From positions 1,922,001 through 1,986,000 of the forward strand of contig CM074127.1 of NCBI GenBank assembly GCA_037178625.1: a stretch of DNA of 64,000 nucleotides. The letters are read 5' to 3'. The position numbers and the translations under genes were made by a program. Shown piece by piece: positions 32,657-42,641 of this stretch. Under the pieces are notes generated by a model, which was not told the origin of the DNA, did not search any database, and saw only the letters and a program-made list of their open reading frames with translations. Origin of the DNA: Skeletonema tropicum. Taxonomy: Eukaryota; Bacillariophyta; Thalassiosirophyceae; Thalassiosirales; Thalassiosiraceae. The first letter of the stretch is position 1; every line of letters starts with the position of its first letter.

Positions 32657-35600
32657 ATGAACACGCCGTCTCCCTCTCCCCGTGATCCGAGGGAATGTGC
32701 ACTACCTTCTAGAGCACCATCTAGAGCCACAGCTGTACAAAGCACCACCAAAGCAAGGGCACCTCCACAATCTCAAGCAGCCGGAATGTACCACCGCAAC
32801 AATCACGTTGACAGGACACCTCACCACCGTAACGGCGGCCCAACTCCATCCTCATTGACAAGCAGCGCATACAGAAGCAACGCTCTTTCAAATGTGTCAT
32901 CAGATTACGAGCTAGCTACACCCTACAACAATGCAGCTTATCCTATCGGCGCAACGAAAAGTAATAGTAACGACATGACAACCGCTACACAGAATTTGCA
33001 AAAATCAATGGCATCTGAATTTTCAGCACGCAAAGCTTCTCCACCGACGGCAACATCTCATCCGTCTGCGTACATGAGTTCTTCCTATTATCAGAAACAC
33101 AATTTAGGGCATGAGCAAGGAGTTTTTCCCAGAATGAATGATGAACATAATCCCAATGACAGGATGAATGGAATGAACATGGAGCAGCAGCAACAACAAC
33201 AGCAAGAACAGGAAGCACCGTTTGATTCGTTTACTCTAGACTCAATAAACAGTTCGGAAGCATCATCACTATCAATTCATGAGGGCGAGTCAGCAGTGCT
33301 AAAGCCACATAAACGGTGGGGAAATATTGATGTCTCATTGAAAGATCAAAATGATGGTGGAGATGACAAAGAACAAGAGCAGCAATCTAGGTCAAAGAGT
33401 CCATTGTCAACTGGCCCGATGACAATCGATGATGACCACTCTAGTATTACTGCTTCATTCATAAGCTCCTCGAGGGAGTTTAGAACTGCTTCTCAGATCG
33501 ATAAGCTTCAAGATGTGCAACAGGTCACAGCTGATGTGGCTGCTCCACCTGTTGTGAGTTACGAACAAAATCAAATGTCACATGCTTCTAATAACTTACG
33601 CAATAATCCATCAACATCAACTGAGACTGGTCCTCTTCACTCAAGGCTCCAATCGCTTGAAATTGAACATGAACATTTGTTATCTGAAAATAAAGCTCTT
33701 GCGAATCAAATAAAGTCACACCGACGGCGGATTGACTCTTTGGAATTATCGGAAGAGGAGGCCAGGCAAGAGGCAGCTCTTTGGGAGGCACGATGGAGGG
33801 ATGATTTTGGTAATCATACTGGAAGTAGTGGTGAGGCATCTTCGTCACTGCTGGAACAGCTTCGTGGGGCGCTACTTCAGAAATCAAAGAACGATTATGG
33901 TGTTTTGAAACAACAACTTGTTGCGTTAACGAGTAAATTGGACAAGGCGGCAGAGTCATATCAATTGCTCAAGGCAGAAAACGAAGCTCTTCGTGAGGAA
34001 GTGCAAGAGGGAGGTGCCACTAGTGGTAGTCATACGCATGCACACTGGGAACGTCGTGCACTGGACTCTGAAAGAGACCTAATGAAGCGAAAGGGAGAGT
34101 TGCATCAATTGACCAAGGAGAAACGTGCCCTCGAAGAGCAATTGAACCAGCTGTTAGAGGATTCGGAGAAGAGCAGGCAAGAGTTTGAATCTATCCAAGC
34201 CAAATTAGAGCAAACACTGAAGGATGAAAGAGAGTCGTATCAGACCAAGGTGGAGCGGATAAAATCCGAGGCGGCACAAAGGATTGAGACTCAGATGAAT
34301 AGCAAAGGTGCAGAACTCGTTGCAAGTAAGCAAGAAAACATGGTTCTGACGGAAGAAAATAAAGCTGCCAGTGCAGAGAATGAAAAATTGGCCAAGAGAG
34401 TTGTAGACCTCGAGCGAAAAATAAATGCGTCCTTATCCGATGCGTCCGACCTTCGCCAGTCTCTTCTCAATGCTGAAACAGCAATCCCAAAGCTTGAAAC
34501 AGAGAGAAATGATTTACGAGAGAAGATGAGTAAACTTCAAAATGATTATTCTTCCTGTGTGAGTAAGAATGGAGCTCTGAGCGAGGAAAATGCAAAGCTA
34601 AAGTTGCGAGTGCCAAGTTTGGAAGAGAGAGTATCAACTGCACAGAATGAGAACAAGGCTTTGAGACGTGAAAACGATGAAGTGAAATCAAAAATGAGTG
34701 CGCTTGAGGAGGAAACCAGCATCCTCATCGCAGATAACCAAGCCATGAAAGAGAGATTGGACAAAGATTTTGAGACTATGAAAACCCTTCAAAACACCGA
34801 CCGTAGTATTTCGAAGGAGAATAATATCTTGCGATCGAGTATCTCTGGGCTTGAGCATAAGCTGATGACTGTGGAGAATAATCTTTCAGATCAACGTGAG
34901 AAGCTAGCGTCTGCTGAGAGGGCAAGGGATCAAGCAGAGGAGTCGGCTTGTCAATTCGAAAGCCAAGTCAAAAGTCTCGAGTACGAACTTTCTACAGCAA
35001 AGCAGTCCAACACTAAGAAACGCGAGGAACATCTTCAACTTCAAGACAATATTGAAGAACTGAAGAAGAATATTTCATCCTTGAGAGAAGAAATTTCTGC
35101 AGCCGCGATTGCCCGAAGCCAGCTTGAACTTGAGCTGAAGCAAAGGGAGGATGAATGTTCGTCGCTTCGTGGTCAGCTCGATCCCACGGCAAGAGAAAAA
35201 TATAGGTTGGAACTGGATAATGCTTCGCTGCTTGAAGAGATAGAAAGCTTGAAGAAGTCGATTGCATCAAACGACAGTCTTGGGGTGGCTGACTTGGAAA
35301 ATGATGGGCCAGAGTTGTTAATCAAGCGATTGGAAGAAAAGAATCGATCCCTAACAGATTACATCGCAATTCTTCAGAAAGATTTTGCAATGTCTCACCT
35401 TCCACAGCCTGAAGAGTTTGAACCAGCTCAGAATTTATCGCCTGTGATAGAAGACGAAGAGATCGATGAAGGCACGCCATTATTTCCTGCGGTAATGTTT
35501 GAGCAGTTGAAACATGCACGAGAAGCAGCCAAAAAGACTGCTTCCTTTCTCAAGGAACATCGTGGTGAATGCAGCGTAGATGTAACTCCAACTCAAATGC

Positions 35601-36100
35601 ATACACCAATTGTAGTACCTGATGGTCCTGACGATCAGTACATCCATGCAAAAACACCGCGCCATCAGTCGCCGGAGCAGTATTCATCTCTCTCAACAAA
35701 CACAGTTGTTTCACCAGAGCAGTCTCAAAAGGTCTATCAACGCAGCGAGACTAAGGACACACTGCAACATGAGAATAATATTCTGGTGCAGCTAGAGGAA
35801 AGGCATAGTGCTGAAAAAACTGTTCTCAAATCAAAATTTCAAGGAAGGCTACGTCGCATGAAGAAAGAGTGGGATTTAGAGAGAAAGGCAATACTTGGTT
35901 TAGTTGCCAAATCCAGTGCAGAATTGGAAAAAAGCAGTCGACCAACCCTGGCAACCGATAATCATGCAAGCAATGTGCAACAATTAAATGTTGGTAGTCG
36001 GAAGTCCTCTGCTGCTGGAGACGATATGCAATCAATTGCAAGTTCTTATGACGAAACTGAAGCATTTGTCATGAACATCTTGAATGGAATCGAAGCATAG
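32657..36100 (+). CDS. long coiled-coil protein of unknown function
   Basis: From the ATG at 32657 the protein has 1147 residues; upstream codons in frame are not ATG. Residues 1 to about 340 are low-complexity and rich in Ser, Pro, Asn and Gln, with a short poly-Gln run. From about 340 to 880 the sequence is continuous heptad-like coiled coil rich in Glu, Lys, Leu and Gln ('LESEN..L', 'LRREN', 'LEERV'), followed by an acidic linker. A second short basic helix near residue 1065 (KSKFQGRLRRMKKEWDLERK) precedes a Ser-rich tail. The architecture suits a cytoskeletal, centrosomal or Golgi tether protein; no specific family motif is seen. Strand and tight spacing are like its neighbours. Confidence 0.8.
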   Translation: MNTPSPSPRDPRECALPSRAPSRATAVQSTTKARAPPQSQAAGMYHRNNHVDRTPHHRNGGPTPSSLTSSAYRSNALSNVSSDYELATPYNNAAYPIGATKSNSNDMTTATQNLQKSMASEFSARKASPPTATSHPSAYMSSSYYQKHNLGHEQGVFPRMNDEHNPNDRMNGMNMEQQQQQQQEQEAPFDSFTLDSINSSEASSLSIHEGESAVLKPHKRWGNIDVSLKDQNDGGDDKEQEQQSRSKSPLSTGPMTIDDDHSSITASFISSSREFRTASQIDKLQDVQQVTADVAAPPVVSYEQNQMSHASNNLRNNPSTSTETGPLHSRLQSLEIEHEHLLSENKALANQIKSHRRRIDSLELSEEEARQEAALWEARWRDDFGNHTGSSGEASSSLLEQLRGALLQKSKNDYGVLKQQLVALTSKLDKAAESYQLLKAENEALREEVQEGGATSGSHTHAHWERRALDSERDLMKRKGELHQLTKEKRALEEQLNQLLEDSEKSRQEFESIQAKLEQTLKDERESYQTKVERIKSEAAQRIETQMNSKGAELVASKQENMVLTEENKAASAENEKLAKRVVDLERKINASLSDASDLRQSLLNAETAIPKLETERNDLREKMSKLQNDYSSCVSKNGALSEENAKLKLRVPSLEERVSTAQNENKALRRENDEVKSKMSALEEETSILIADNQAMKERLDKDFETMKTLQNTDRSISKENNILRSSISGLEHKLMTVENNLSDQREKLASAERARDQAEESACQFESQVKSLEYELSTAKQSNTKKREEHLQLQDNIEELKKNISSLREEISAAAIARSQLELELKQREDECSSLRGQLDPTAREKYRLELDNASLLEEIESLKKSIASNDSLGVADLENDGPELLIKRLEEKNRSLTDYIAILQKDFAMSHLPQPEEFEPAQNLSPVIEDEEIDEGTPLFPAVMFEQLKHAREAAKKTASFLKEHRGECSVDVTPTQMHTPIVVPDGPDDQYIHAKTPRHQSPEQYSSLSTNTVVSPEQSQKVYQRSETKDTLQHENNILVQLEERHSAEKTVLKSKFQGRLRRMKKEWDLERKAILGLVAKSSAELEKSSRPTLATDNHASNVQQLNVGSRKSSAAGDDMQSIASSYDETEAFVMNILNGIEA

Positions 36101-36272
36101 ATATGATAATTTAGTGTATTTGTTTCATATTAGCGGTCCAACTCCTTCCTTCGTCTGTTTCAATGACAACGTCGGTACTAGTATTAGTGTGGTCTCCAAC
36201 AGTACGTATTGATTGTATCAGCACAGAACAGAGTTCAAGCAAAGTAGCTCATAAAAAGGTTGTTGCATCGTT

Positions 36273-36674
36273 TTATCCAAAGAATCCACCGCCGCCTCCT
36301 GAGCTTTTTGCATTCGCGTCCAACTTCTTTTGATGCTCATCTCTGCGACATTGCTTGTATGCTTCAAAAAACTCTGCGCAAGCTTGATCTTTATTTTCAT
36401 AATTCTCCTCTATGCATTTTAATGACGCTCTCTGTTGGACTCTACAGTCAGTTTTAAGCTTGGATGCACCGCTCTTTTCATTCTTCTTTTCTGTTTCATT
36501 AGCAGCTTTCTTGTGCGGTGGGCGAATTGGCTGCCCAAAGTTGTGTGGACGTTCTTCGTTATTGTACAACACCGATGAGGTTTGTGCTGACTGTTTCTGT
36601 CCTAAGCTGCTCGGCACGGTAGTAGTGGAGTCATCCACTGGAGGAGCAACCGGAGCTGATTGTTTCTGTCCCAT
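36273..36674 (-). CDS. twin CX9C (CHCH) mitochondrial protein, COX23/CHCHD7-like
   Basis: The protein has 133 residues with four cysteines at 77, 87, 99 and 109, forming two CX9C motifs (CRVQQRASLKC and CAEFFEAYKQC). This is the CHCH helix-loop-helix imported and oxidised in the mitochondrial intermembrane space by the Mia40/Erv pathway. The spacing and the 'EAYKQCRRDE' end resemble COX23/CHCHD7, assembly factors linked to cytochrome c oxidase. The N-terminal 70 residues are disordered and carry a near-duplicate GQKQSAP/GQKQSAQ word (residues 2-8 and 25-31). The tail ends in a GGGGGFFG stretch. It converges with the coiled-coil gene, 172 bp apart. Confidence 0.75.
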   Translation of the reverse strand: MGQKQSAPVAPPVDDSTTTVPSSLGQKQSAQTSSVLYNNEERPHNFGQPIRPPHKKAANETEKKNEKSGASKLKTDCRVQQRASLKCIEENYENKDQACAEFFEAYKQCRRDEHQKKLDANAKSSGGGGGFFG

Positions 36675-36769
36675 TGTATCGATGATGTCGTTGTCGAATA
36701 CTCCTACTCAACGACAGTCCTTGCCTTCATCGGCGACAATGTCATTGTGTGAGCGAGAGGACAGAGGAC
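36675..36769. promoter_or_regulatory. short upstream region of the CX9C gene
   Basis: Only about 95 bp separate the CX9C start codon from the target duplication of the MITE at 36774. Most upstream control sequence for this gene must lie within or beyond the element. No specific motif is seen. Confidence 0.3.
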
Positions 36770-36773
36770 CAAG

Positions 36774-37285
36774 CTACTGGCGGGAACTAAATCGTACCGG
36801 AAATAAATCGTACCACGGAGACATCTCCACACAAATCACTAACAAAACACAAAAACGACGCATTCTACACCCTAATATCATGGTTCTGAGCCTCCATGTC
36901 AACGCCTATCCCAAATAATCGACCATAATATGATAGTATAGACAAGTAGTTTTCGATAGAACCACTGGTCAACGTTGTAGGTAGTATACTCGCATAGCAG
37001 CAGCAGCACAGGCATGCAGATATGCCGTAGACATGCGTCATTCTAGATCGAAATAGCAGTTATTGGTCCCAAATTTGTCGATAGGTGCTCCATCTCGACG
37101 AACTATAGTCTCTTCTGCATCATATCATGTATATATACTGTTTGGGATTCTATTTTTAGACCGCTCTATGTATTTTCGTCGAGTAGCATGGCCGAATTTA
37201 TGACTCTTTTCATGTTGTTAGTGTTTTGTGCGTAAAATTTGATAAATCGTACCGCGGCGAGGTACGATTTAGTTCCCGCCAGTAG
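36774..37285. mobile_element. 512-bp MITE with perfect 25-bp TIRs and 4-bp target duplication CAAG
   Basis: The first 25 bases (36774-36798, starting 'ctactggcgggaactaaat') are the exact reverse complement of the last 25 (37261-37285). CAAG flanks both ends directly (36770-36773 and 37286-37289). A second internal word, 'aaatcgtacc.cgg', occurs near both ends (about 36805 and 37246). There is no coding capacity. Perfect TIRs and target duplication indicate a recent insertion between the CX9C and KRI1 genes. Confidence 0.9.
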
Positions 37286-37473
37286 CAAGCAACAATTATC
37301 AATGAATCAGAGAAAGACAAAGCGAAAATTTAGCGATATGAAGGAAAGACTCAGTCTAACATACACGGTGAAAGACCAAAGATGTCCATAAAACACTTTC
37401 ACTGGCTGGCTCTGATGATAATATTGTACTAAGGGTAATGGCGTCGAAAGAACATGCTACTATTGGACGTTAT

Positions 37474-39807
37474 CTAAAATCCATAGGCAGCAAGGCGAGC
37501 ACCTGATACTCCCTCCACTTTTGAAGAATGCTTCTTCTTTTTCTTTCCTCCGTCACTGTATTTCTTGCTTCTATCCTTAGCCTTCGATTTGTTCTTCTTG
37601 GCCTTCTTTCTTTCAGCTTTTTCATCGCTTACCTCTTCCTTGGTCTCTACTATGAGTTTATCTTCAGTCTGGTGATCCTTCATCTGCTCATTCTTGTCCT
37701 CACGTTTTTGTTGCTCTTGCACTTCTTCCTTTGCAGCATCATTGGTTTCCTTTGTGATGCTTTCAGAACTCTTTTTGCTGTTCTTCTTTTGCCTTCGGCG
37801 TTTCTTCTTCTTCTCACCATCTGCTGCTTCAGATGATTCCGTTGGCTTCTCATCTACTGCGCCAGATTCCTCTTTCATTTCTTCCCTGTCTGTCTTGAGC
37901 AGTTGTCTAAAACGCTTCCTCTTCTTCGTGCCTGGCTGATATTCTTCCTCGTTATAGGTCGCCATTTTCTTCAAGCTGACAAACTGCTTCAGGGTAGAGT
38001 CCTTTGCAAACAAGATCTCTTCTGCTGACAAACCAAAGCTATTCTTCTCTACAGTTCGGTACTTGAATCTTGTTGGCATGTCACCAATAATGTCCTCATA
38101 GTCAAGTTTGTACAACTCATCCATCATTTTGCTCTTGAGTTTCTTGTTCATTTCATTGTTTTCCTCAGCATCCTCATAAGGAGTTCCGCCTTCATCATAG
38201 ACTTCTTCGTCATAGGCTTCATCGCCATAGGCTTCGTCGTCACCAACGTCTTCGTCGTAGTTCTCATCCGCATTTTCCTCATCGTACATCTCTCCGTCTC
38301 CCAGAATATCACTTTCCTCGGCTCCATTAGCCAAGTCACGCTTGACATCCTGATCATTCTTCCATGCTTCATCTTCCTTTTCATAATACTCGTCTCCGTA
38401 GACAGAGTTCATCACTTGCTCAAACTTTTCTGGATTGTAGTCTCCCTCCATCAACTTCAATATCATTTCTTCCTCTGCACCTCCTAGGGCAGTATCCGGC
38501 TTGCCCTCTTCACTGCCTAGCACATTCTTCACCTGCCTCATTCGTTCATCCAACTCATCCCTTCTAGCATTCTTCAATCTACGTAACTGTTCTTCCTTCG
38601 CTTTTCGCTCCTCCGCCTTGCGCTCCTTCCTCGCAAGGCGCTTCTGACGACGTGACTCGTCTTTTCGACGCAGGACATTCTCCGCATTCGATCCACGAGC
38701 GTAATGAACAATGCTATGTGACGCACCCGAAGTCATTGATTCCATATTGTGTTTGCTGTCCGCAGCAGCTGCAGCCTCCTCGAAACGAAAATTGTACTTG
38801 GATTCAAATTCATCCATACGTTCTAGGTCTTCCAATGATTCGTCATCATCCTCCTTGTCGGGGTTGAATTTGTTCGCACCATTTTCAAGCCACTTCTTAT
38901 GTGTCATGAATTCCATTAGGAACTGATCTCCATCTTGAACTTCTCCGTGGGGATCCACAATTTTGGATTTGTTGGGGGCATCAGATGCTGCTGCTGCTGT
39001 TGTGTCTTGCAATTCTTGCTCCCATAACTTTCTTGCCTCGTCATCATCATCATCTTGATCAGAAGATGTCTTTGACTTTGCCTTTGGTTTCAACCAATTG
39101 TCATCATCGTCATCATTGCCATTCGTTTTACTCTCATCATCAATATCATCCCGAGTAGATTCCAAAAAGGCACGACGGATATCTCGTTGTTCTTCATCAT
39201 AGGCTAAATCTCCAGCAGAAGACCCATCGGCACTACTCTTCTTTTTCCCATTTGCAGCACCATCTTCGTCATCCATCTGTTCTAATATTTGCTCTCGCAC
39301 TACATCCTTGTAAGTTTTACGTTTCATCTTTTTATCACCACTGCTCTCATCCTCATCATCACTATCGTTACCCTTTGTATAAAATGTGACATTCTTATCA
39401 TACACACTATCATCCTTCCTCCTCAATGCCTTTAACGTTTTGACAATTTGAGCATCTAAATGTGGAGTTAAGAGCTCTCCTTCTTCATCTTCACTTTCAC
39501 TAGATGAACTATCGTCATCATCATTTTCATTTCCATCAAGATCAAAGTTTACCTTGCGATGTTTCGTAAGCTCCTCGCGTCGTTTGCGTTGTTCGTACTC
39601 TCGTGCAAATTTAGCGTTGATATTGAAGCCGCCGGATTTGTCGGCAATGTCGTTTGCATCGTCGTCGTCATCACTGCTGTCGCCATCATTGAGGAGAATT
39701 TTTTGAGGAGGTTGTGTTGATGCTTTCATCTCCTCGTGATTTCTGCCTCCTTCTGATGAGTCGGATGATGAAGACACCGCTGACGATGATGATGAAGCTG
39801 AAGTCAT
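37474..39807 (-). CDS. KRI1: KRI1-like ribosome biogenesis protein
   Basis: Read from the ATG at 39807 the protein has 777 residues; a 17-residue extension upstream lacks an ATG. KRI1 is a nucleolar factor needed for 40S subunit assembly with the pre-rRNA processing machinery. The central signature is present: HKKWLENGANKF, EDLERMDEFESKYNFRFEEA, then HYARGSNAENVLRRKDESRR and a basic helix ending LRRLKNARRDELDERM. The C-terminal Kri1 motif follows: LYKLDYEDIIGDMPTRFKYR, then FGLSAEEILFAKDSTLKQFV. Long acidic tracts and a Lys-rich tail are typical of the family. It is transcribed divergently from the WD40 gene at 40246 and is a functional companion of the ABT1/ESF2 gene about 10 kb away. Confidence 0.88.
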   Translation of the reverse strand: MTSASSSSSAVSSSSDSSEGGRNHEEMKASTQPPQKILLNDGDSSDDDDDANDIADKSGGFNINAKFAREYEQRKRREELTKHRKVNFDLDGNENDDDDSSSSESEDEEGELLTPHLDAQIVKTLKALRRKDDSVYDKNVTFYTKGNDSDDEDESSGDKKMKRKTYKDVVREQILEQMDDEDGAANGKKKSSADGSSAGDLAYDEEQRDIRRAFLESTRDDIDDESKTNGNDDDDDNWLKPKAKSKTSSDQDDDDDEARKLWEQELQDTTAAAASDAPNKSKIVDPHGEVQDGDQFLMEFMTHKKWLENGANKFNPDKEDDDESLEDLERMDEFESKYNFRFEEAAAAADSKHNMESMTSGASHSIVHYARGSNAENVLRRKDESRRQKRLARKERKAEERKAKEEQLRRLKNARRDELDERMRQVKNVLGSEEGKPDTALGGAEEEMILKLMEGDYNPEKFEQVMNSVYGDEYYEKEDEAWKNDQDVKRDLANGAEESDILGDGEMYDEENADENYDEDVGDDEAYGDEAYDEEVYDEGGTPYEDAEENNEMNKKLKSKMMDELYKLDYEDIIGDMPTRFKYRTVEKNSFGLSAEEILFAKDSTLKQFVSLKKMATYNEEEYQPGTKKRKRFRQLLKTDREEMKEESGAVDEKPTESSEAADGEKKKKRRRQKKNSKKSSESITKETNDAAKEEVQEQQKREDKNEQMKDHQTEDKLIVETKEEVSDEKAERKKAKKNKSKAKDRSKKYSDGGKKKKKHSSKVEGVSGARLAAYGF

Positions 39808-40245
39808 GGTTGCAGAGAATGAAGATGAAGATTGGCGGCTATCTACTACAGTGAGCAATGAGAGGTGCTCACAGTATGCTAGCTACTAGCTAGCCGCAGC
39901 CAGCCATTCATTTCAAAGAACACAAGATTGCTGATTGCTGATCGATGCGCGATGATCGTTTGATGGAGCGGAGAGGCTTGCTTAAAACCGAGAAAGAAGA
40001 ATACGGTACTGAAATTAAATAGGTTTGCTTGAAACCGAGAAAGAAGAGTACCATACTGAACCACAATAAGAAAGTCAGAACCAAACCTTGTTATTCTAAT
40101 CGTGAACTTTCGTGGGATTAGTGTTCAAAAGACAATTGGAAGACCCAGCTGGTTCGCAGTCACACAATCGCACTGAAATAGAACACAATTCATCGCCTAG
40201 AGCACCATCACCACAGACTAACCATTAGGACGTGCGAAGGCAGCC
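39808..40245. promoter_or_regulatory. divergent promoter region between KRI1 and the WD40 gene
   Basis: 438 bp separate the two divergent start codons. It contains an imperfect tandem duplication of about 40 bases (39974-40013 and 40021-40060; shared 'accgagaaagaaga.tac'). No TATA box is evident in the part I examined. Confidence 0.5.
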
Positions 40246-42603
40246 ATGAACTTTCTAATTCGCCGCACCAGCAAAAAGGAGTACGATGGACCAGTAACTT
40301 CGTCATCAGTTTCGGGGGTAGCTGTAGACTCCTACGATTCATTTAACATCTCTCGGCCGAAGAGAACGGGTGGAGATCGTCGGAAGGACAGTCACAGCAG
40401 CAGTAGTATCAGTAGCCGTAGTGTTTTGAGTAGTAGCAGGGCATCAAGTTGTTCGAAACAATATCAACCTTCAAGAGGAGCGTCTACAATAACCTCGTCA
40501 TCATCACGGTCTTCTCGGCCACGACGATCTTCTGAGAAAGAATCGAGACAGCAGCAGCTGGCATCGGGTATTTCATCAAGACGAACCTCGCAGCAGGTTA
40601 AGAATCACTTACCTGCTCATGTAATGTCCGGGAGATCAACCACTAGCAGCAACAAAGGCAGCAGTGGTAGTAGAAAGAGTAGTCGTCATGAAAGAAGTGG
40701 CAGTTCCAGAGGTAGTGCAAGTAGTTACTCAGCTTATTCCAGTAGGTCACAACATTCACAGTCACAAAAGAGCCAATCGATTCAAATTCCAATGGAGCAT
40801 GATGGTGGTATCCTCTGTGTTGAACCAGTCCCTGACGCGAACAAAAGCAATAGCAATAGCAAGTATCGACAAGGATTTGATGATGGAGTCACTCATCGCT
40901 TTCTCAGTGGTGGGACAGATGGCACCGTGAAACTATGGGAAGTGTTCGAGCCTCCTCTTGGCACACCTGACGAAGCAGCGTCAAATAACGTTCAATTGGT
41001 ACCACGATTAGTGAAAACGTATCGAGGCCATCGTGGTTATGTCCACAGCATTGCCATATTGGGTACATTTGACCCCTTGGATCGAAGAGGTAGTCACCAA
41101 CTGCATCACGATGATGAATCATGTAGCTTGGAAGAGGATGATATGTCGTTTTTATCTACCCTATCTTCGTCACAAGAACCAAGGCGACATGAAAAGAAGA
41201 GATTTTTACACCGACGATCCAGTAATGAGAGTAGAGAATCCCAACTGCTCAAGAAACTAGGTCGACAGAAACGTGATCTATTCGTTACTGCAAGTAGAGA
41301 CAACACATTACGGATATGGGAGCTTGAAAACCCAAACGAGCACGAAGAATACTTTGAGGATAGCAGTGAAGAGGAGGAGTACGCCAGGAGTAAAAAGAAA
41401 GATCCGTTGAGGAAGGGCAAAAAGCTGAGAGGTCATGGATTTGCAGTGAATGGTGGGGTCCTTTGTGCTTGTGCTGTGCCATCAACTTCGACATCTATGC
41501 TGGATATTGATGAAGAAGATAATGGTATGGCAAGCGCAGGACAGTTCGTCTCTGGTGGGTGTGATGGCGTAATCAGAGTTTGGGATGTCAAAACTGCATT
41601 GAGTCTAGAGAAGGCTCCAAAGTCAGGCCGGTACGAAACAATCCAGCTGCAGCAGCTGAATCCATTTTCTTCGGGCGAAAGTGGAGCATCAGATGAGGAC
41701 GAGAACCCCGTCGCTGCGTCGATACGAAGTGGAAGTAGTCGAGGTGCAGCTGCCGCAGTTACCTCGTTGAAATGCTTTCATTCACAGGAATCAAGTTTTA
41801 TCGCACTCTTCGCCTCTTACTCTGATGGTTCAATTAGGAAGTATAGTCCTGTGACTGGAACAAGAGGAAACAGATATGTAAAGAATGCGATACGTTGGGG
41901 CTTGACGTGTGCCTTTGGGGGACATCATGATGCTGTGACAAGTTTGTCATTATTGACTTCGCCTTCCTTACTATCGTTGCTCTCTCCTGATGATGAGGAC
42001 CAATCTTCTAGTGATCAAACAGGGACAATCTTGATATCAAGCTGTGCTCAGGGTGTGATACGGGTGTGGGATGCTCTGGATGCGCGACAAGGAAGTGAGC
42101 GTCTCGAATGCGAAAGCTCTGAGAAAAGTGAAGTATCAGCACCCACGCGTGAGGCTTTGTGGGAAATTGAACTCAACCATGATGAAGAAGCTCTAGAAGA
42201 CAATGACTGCAATAGCGGAGGAGATCGTCCGCCTACGTCAATCAACGTTCGCACCCTTACAGAGCCTGTCGGTATTATCAGTTTAACAGCCCTGAACGAA
42301 GGGCGTGTGATGGTAGCTGGAACTACAGATGGTCAGATTCGTTTATGGGACGTGTCCAGCGGACTGTACGAAGGAACATATAATCTTGGTAAAAAGGTGC
42401 AGGTTTGGTCATTAACGGTGCTCTCCGAGCGCGAGTATTACCGCGGCTACGATGAATTCGGAGAAATGCAGATTCACAATGCAGGCATCATCATTGCTGG
42501 TGACAATCGAGGCAGGCTCAGAATCCTACGAAAGATAGGCATGCGAAAGTCGACAGAGGCTGAGGAAATTGATGATGAAGTAGAACGGATCTTTGGAGAA
42601 TAA
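40246..42603 (+). CDS. WD40 repeat protein with Ser-rich N-terminus
   Basis: The protein has 785 residues. The first 180 are extremely rich in Ser, Arg and Lys. From about residue 185 a beta-propeller follows, with about seven WD-like repeats recognisable by their ends: GGTDGTVKLWEV, ASRDNTLRIWEL, GGCDGVIRVWDV, SYSDGSIRKYSPV, SCAQGVIRVWDAL, GTTDGQIRLWDV and GDNRGRLRIL. Preceding GH dipeptides are present in several (GHRGYVHS, GHGFAVN, GHHDAVT). Charged insertions separate repeats 1-2 and 2-3. WD propellers are scaffolds; no partner or pathway can be read from the sequence. Its stop lies only 38 bp from the 3' end of the convergent transporter gene. Confidence 0.8.
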   Translation: MNFLIRRTSKKEYDGPVTSSSVSGVAVDSYDSFNISRPKRTGGDRRKDSHSSSSISSRSVLSSSRASSCSKQYQPSRGASTITSSSSRSSRPRRSSEKESRQQQLASGISSRRTSQQVKNHLPAHVMSGRSTTSSNKGSSGSRKSSRHERSGSSRGSASSYSAYSSRSQHSQSQKSQSIQIPMEHDGGILCVEPVPDANKSNSNSKYRQGFDDGVTHRFLSGGTDGTVKLWEVFEPPLGTPDEAASNNVQLVPRLVKTYRGHRGYVHSIAILGTFDPLDRRGSHQLHHDDESCSLEEDDMSFLSTLSSSQEPRRHEKKRFLHRRSSNESRESQLLKKLGRQKRDLFVTASRDNTLRIWELENPNEHEEYFEDSSEEEEYARSKKKDPLRKGKKLRGHGFAVNGGVLCACAVPSTSTSMLDIDEEDNGMASAGQFVSGGCDGVIRVWDVKTALSLEKAPKSGRYETIQLQQLNPFSSGESGASDEDENPVAASIRSGSSRGAAAAVTSLKCFHSQESSFIALFASYSDGSIRKYSPVTGTRGNRYVKNAIRWGLTCAFGGHHDAVTSLSLLTSPSLLSLLSPDDEDQSSSDQTGTILISSCAQGVIRVWDALDARQGSERLECESSEKSEVSAPTREALWEIELNHDEEALEDNDCNSGGDRPPTSINVRTLTEPVGIISLTALNEGRVMVAGTTDGQIRLWDVSSGLYEGTYNLGKKVQVWSLTVLSEREYYRGYDEFGEMQIHNAGIIIAGDNRGRLRILRKIGMRKSTEAEEIDDEVERIFGE

Positions 42604-42641
42604 TCGCCTATAGGCTAGTACATAAATAATAATAACATAGG

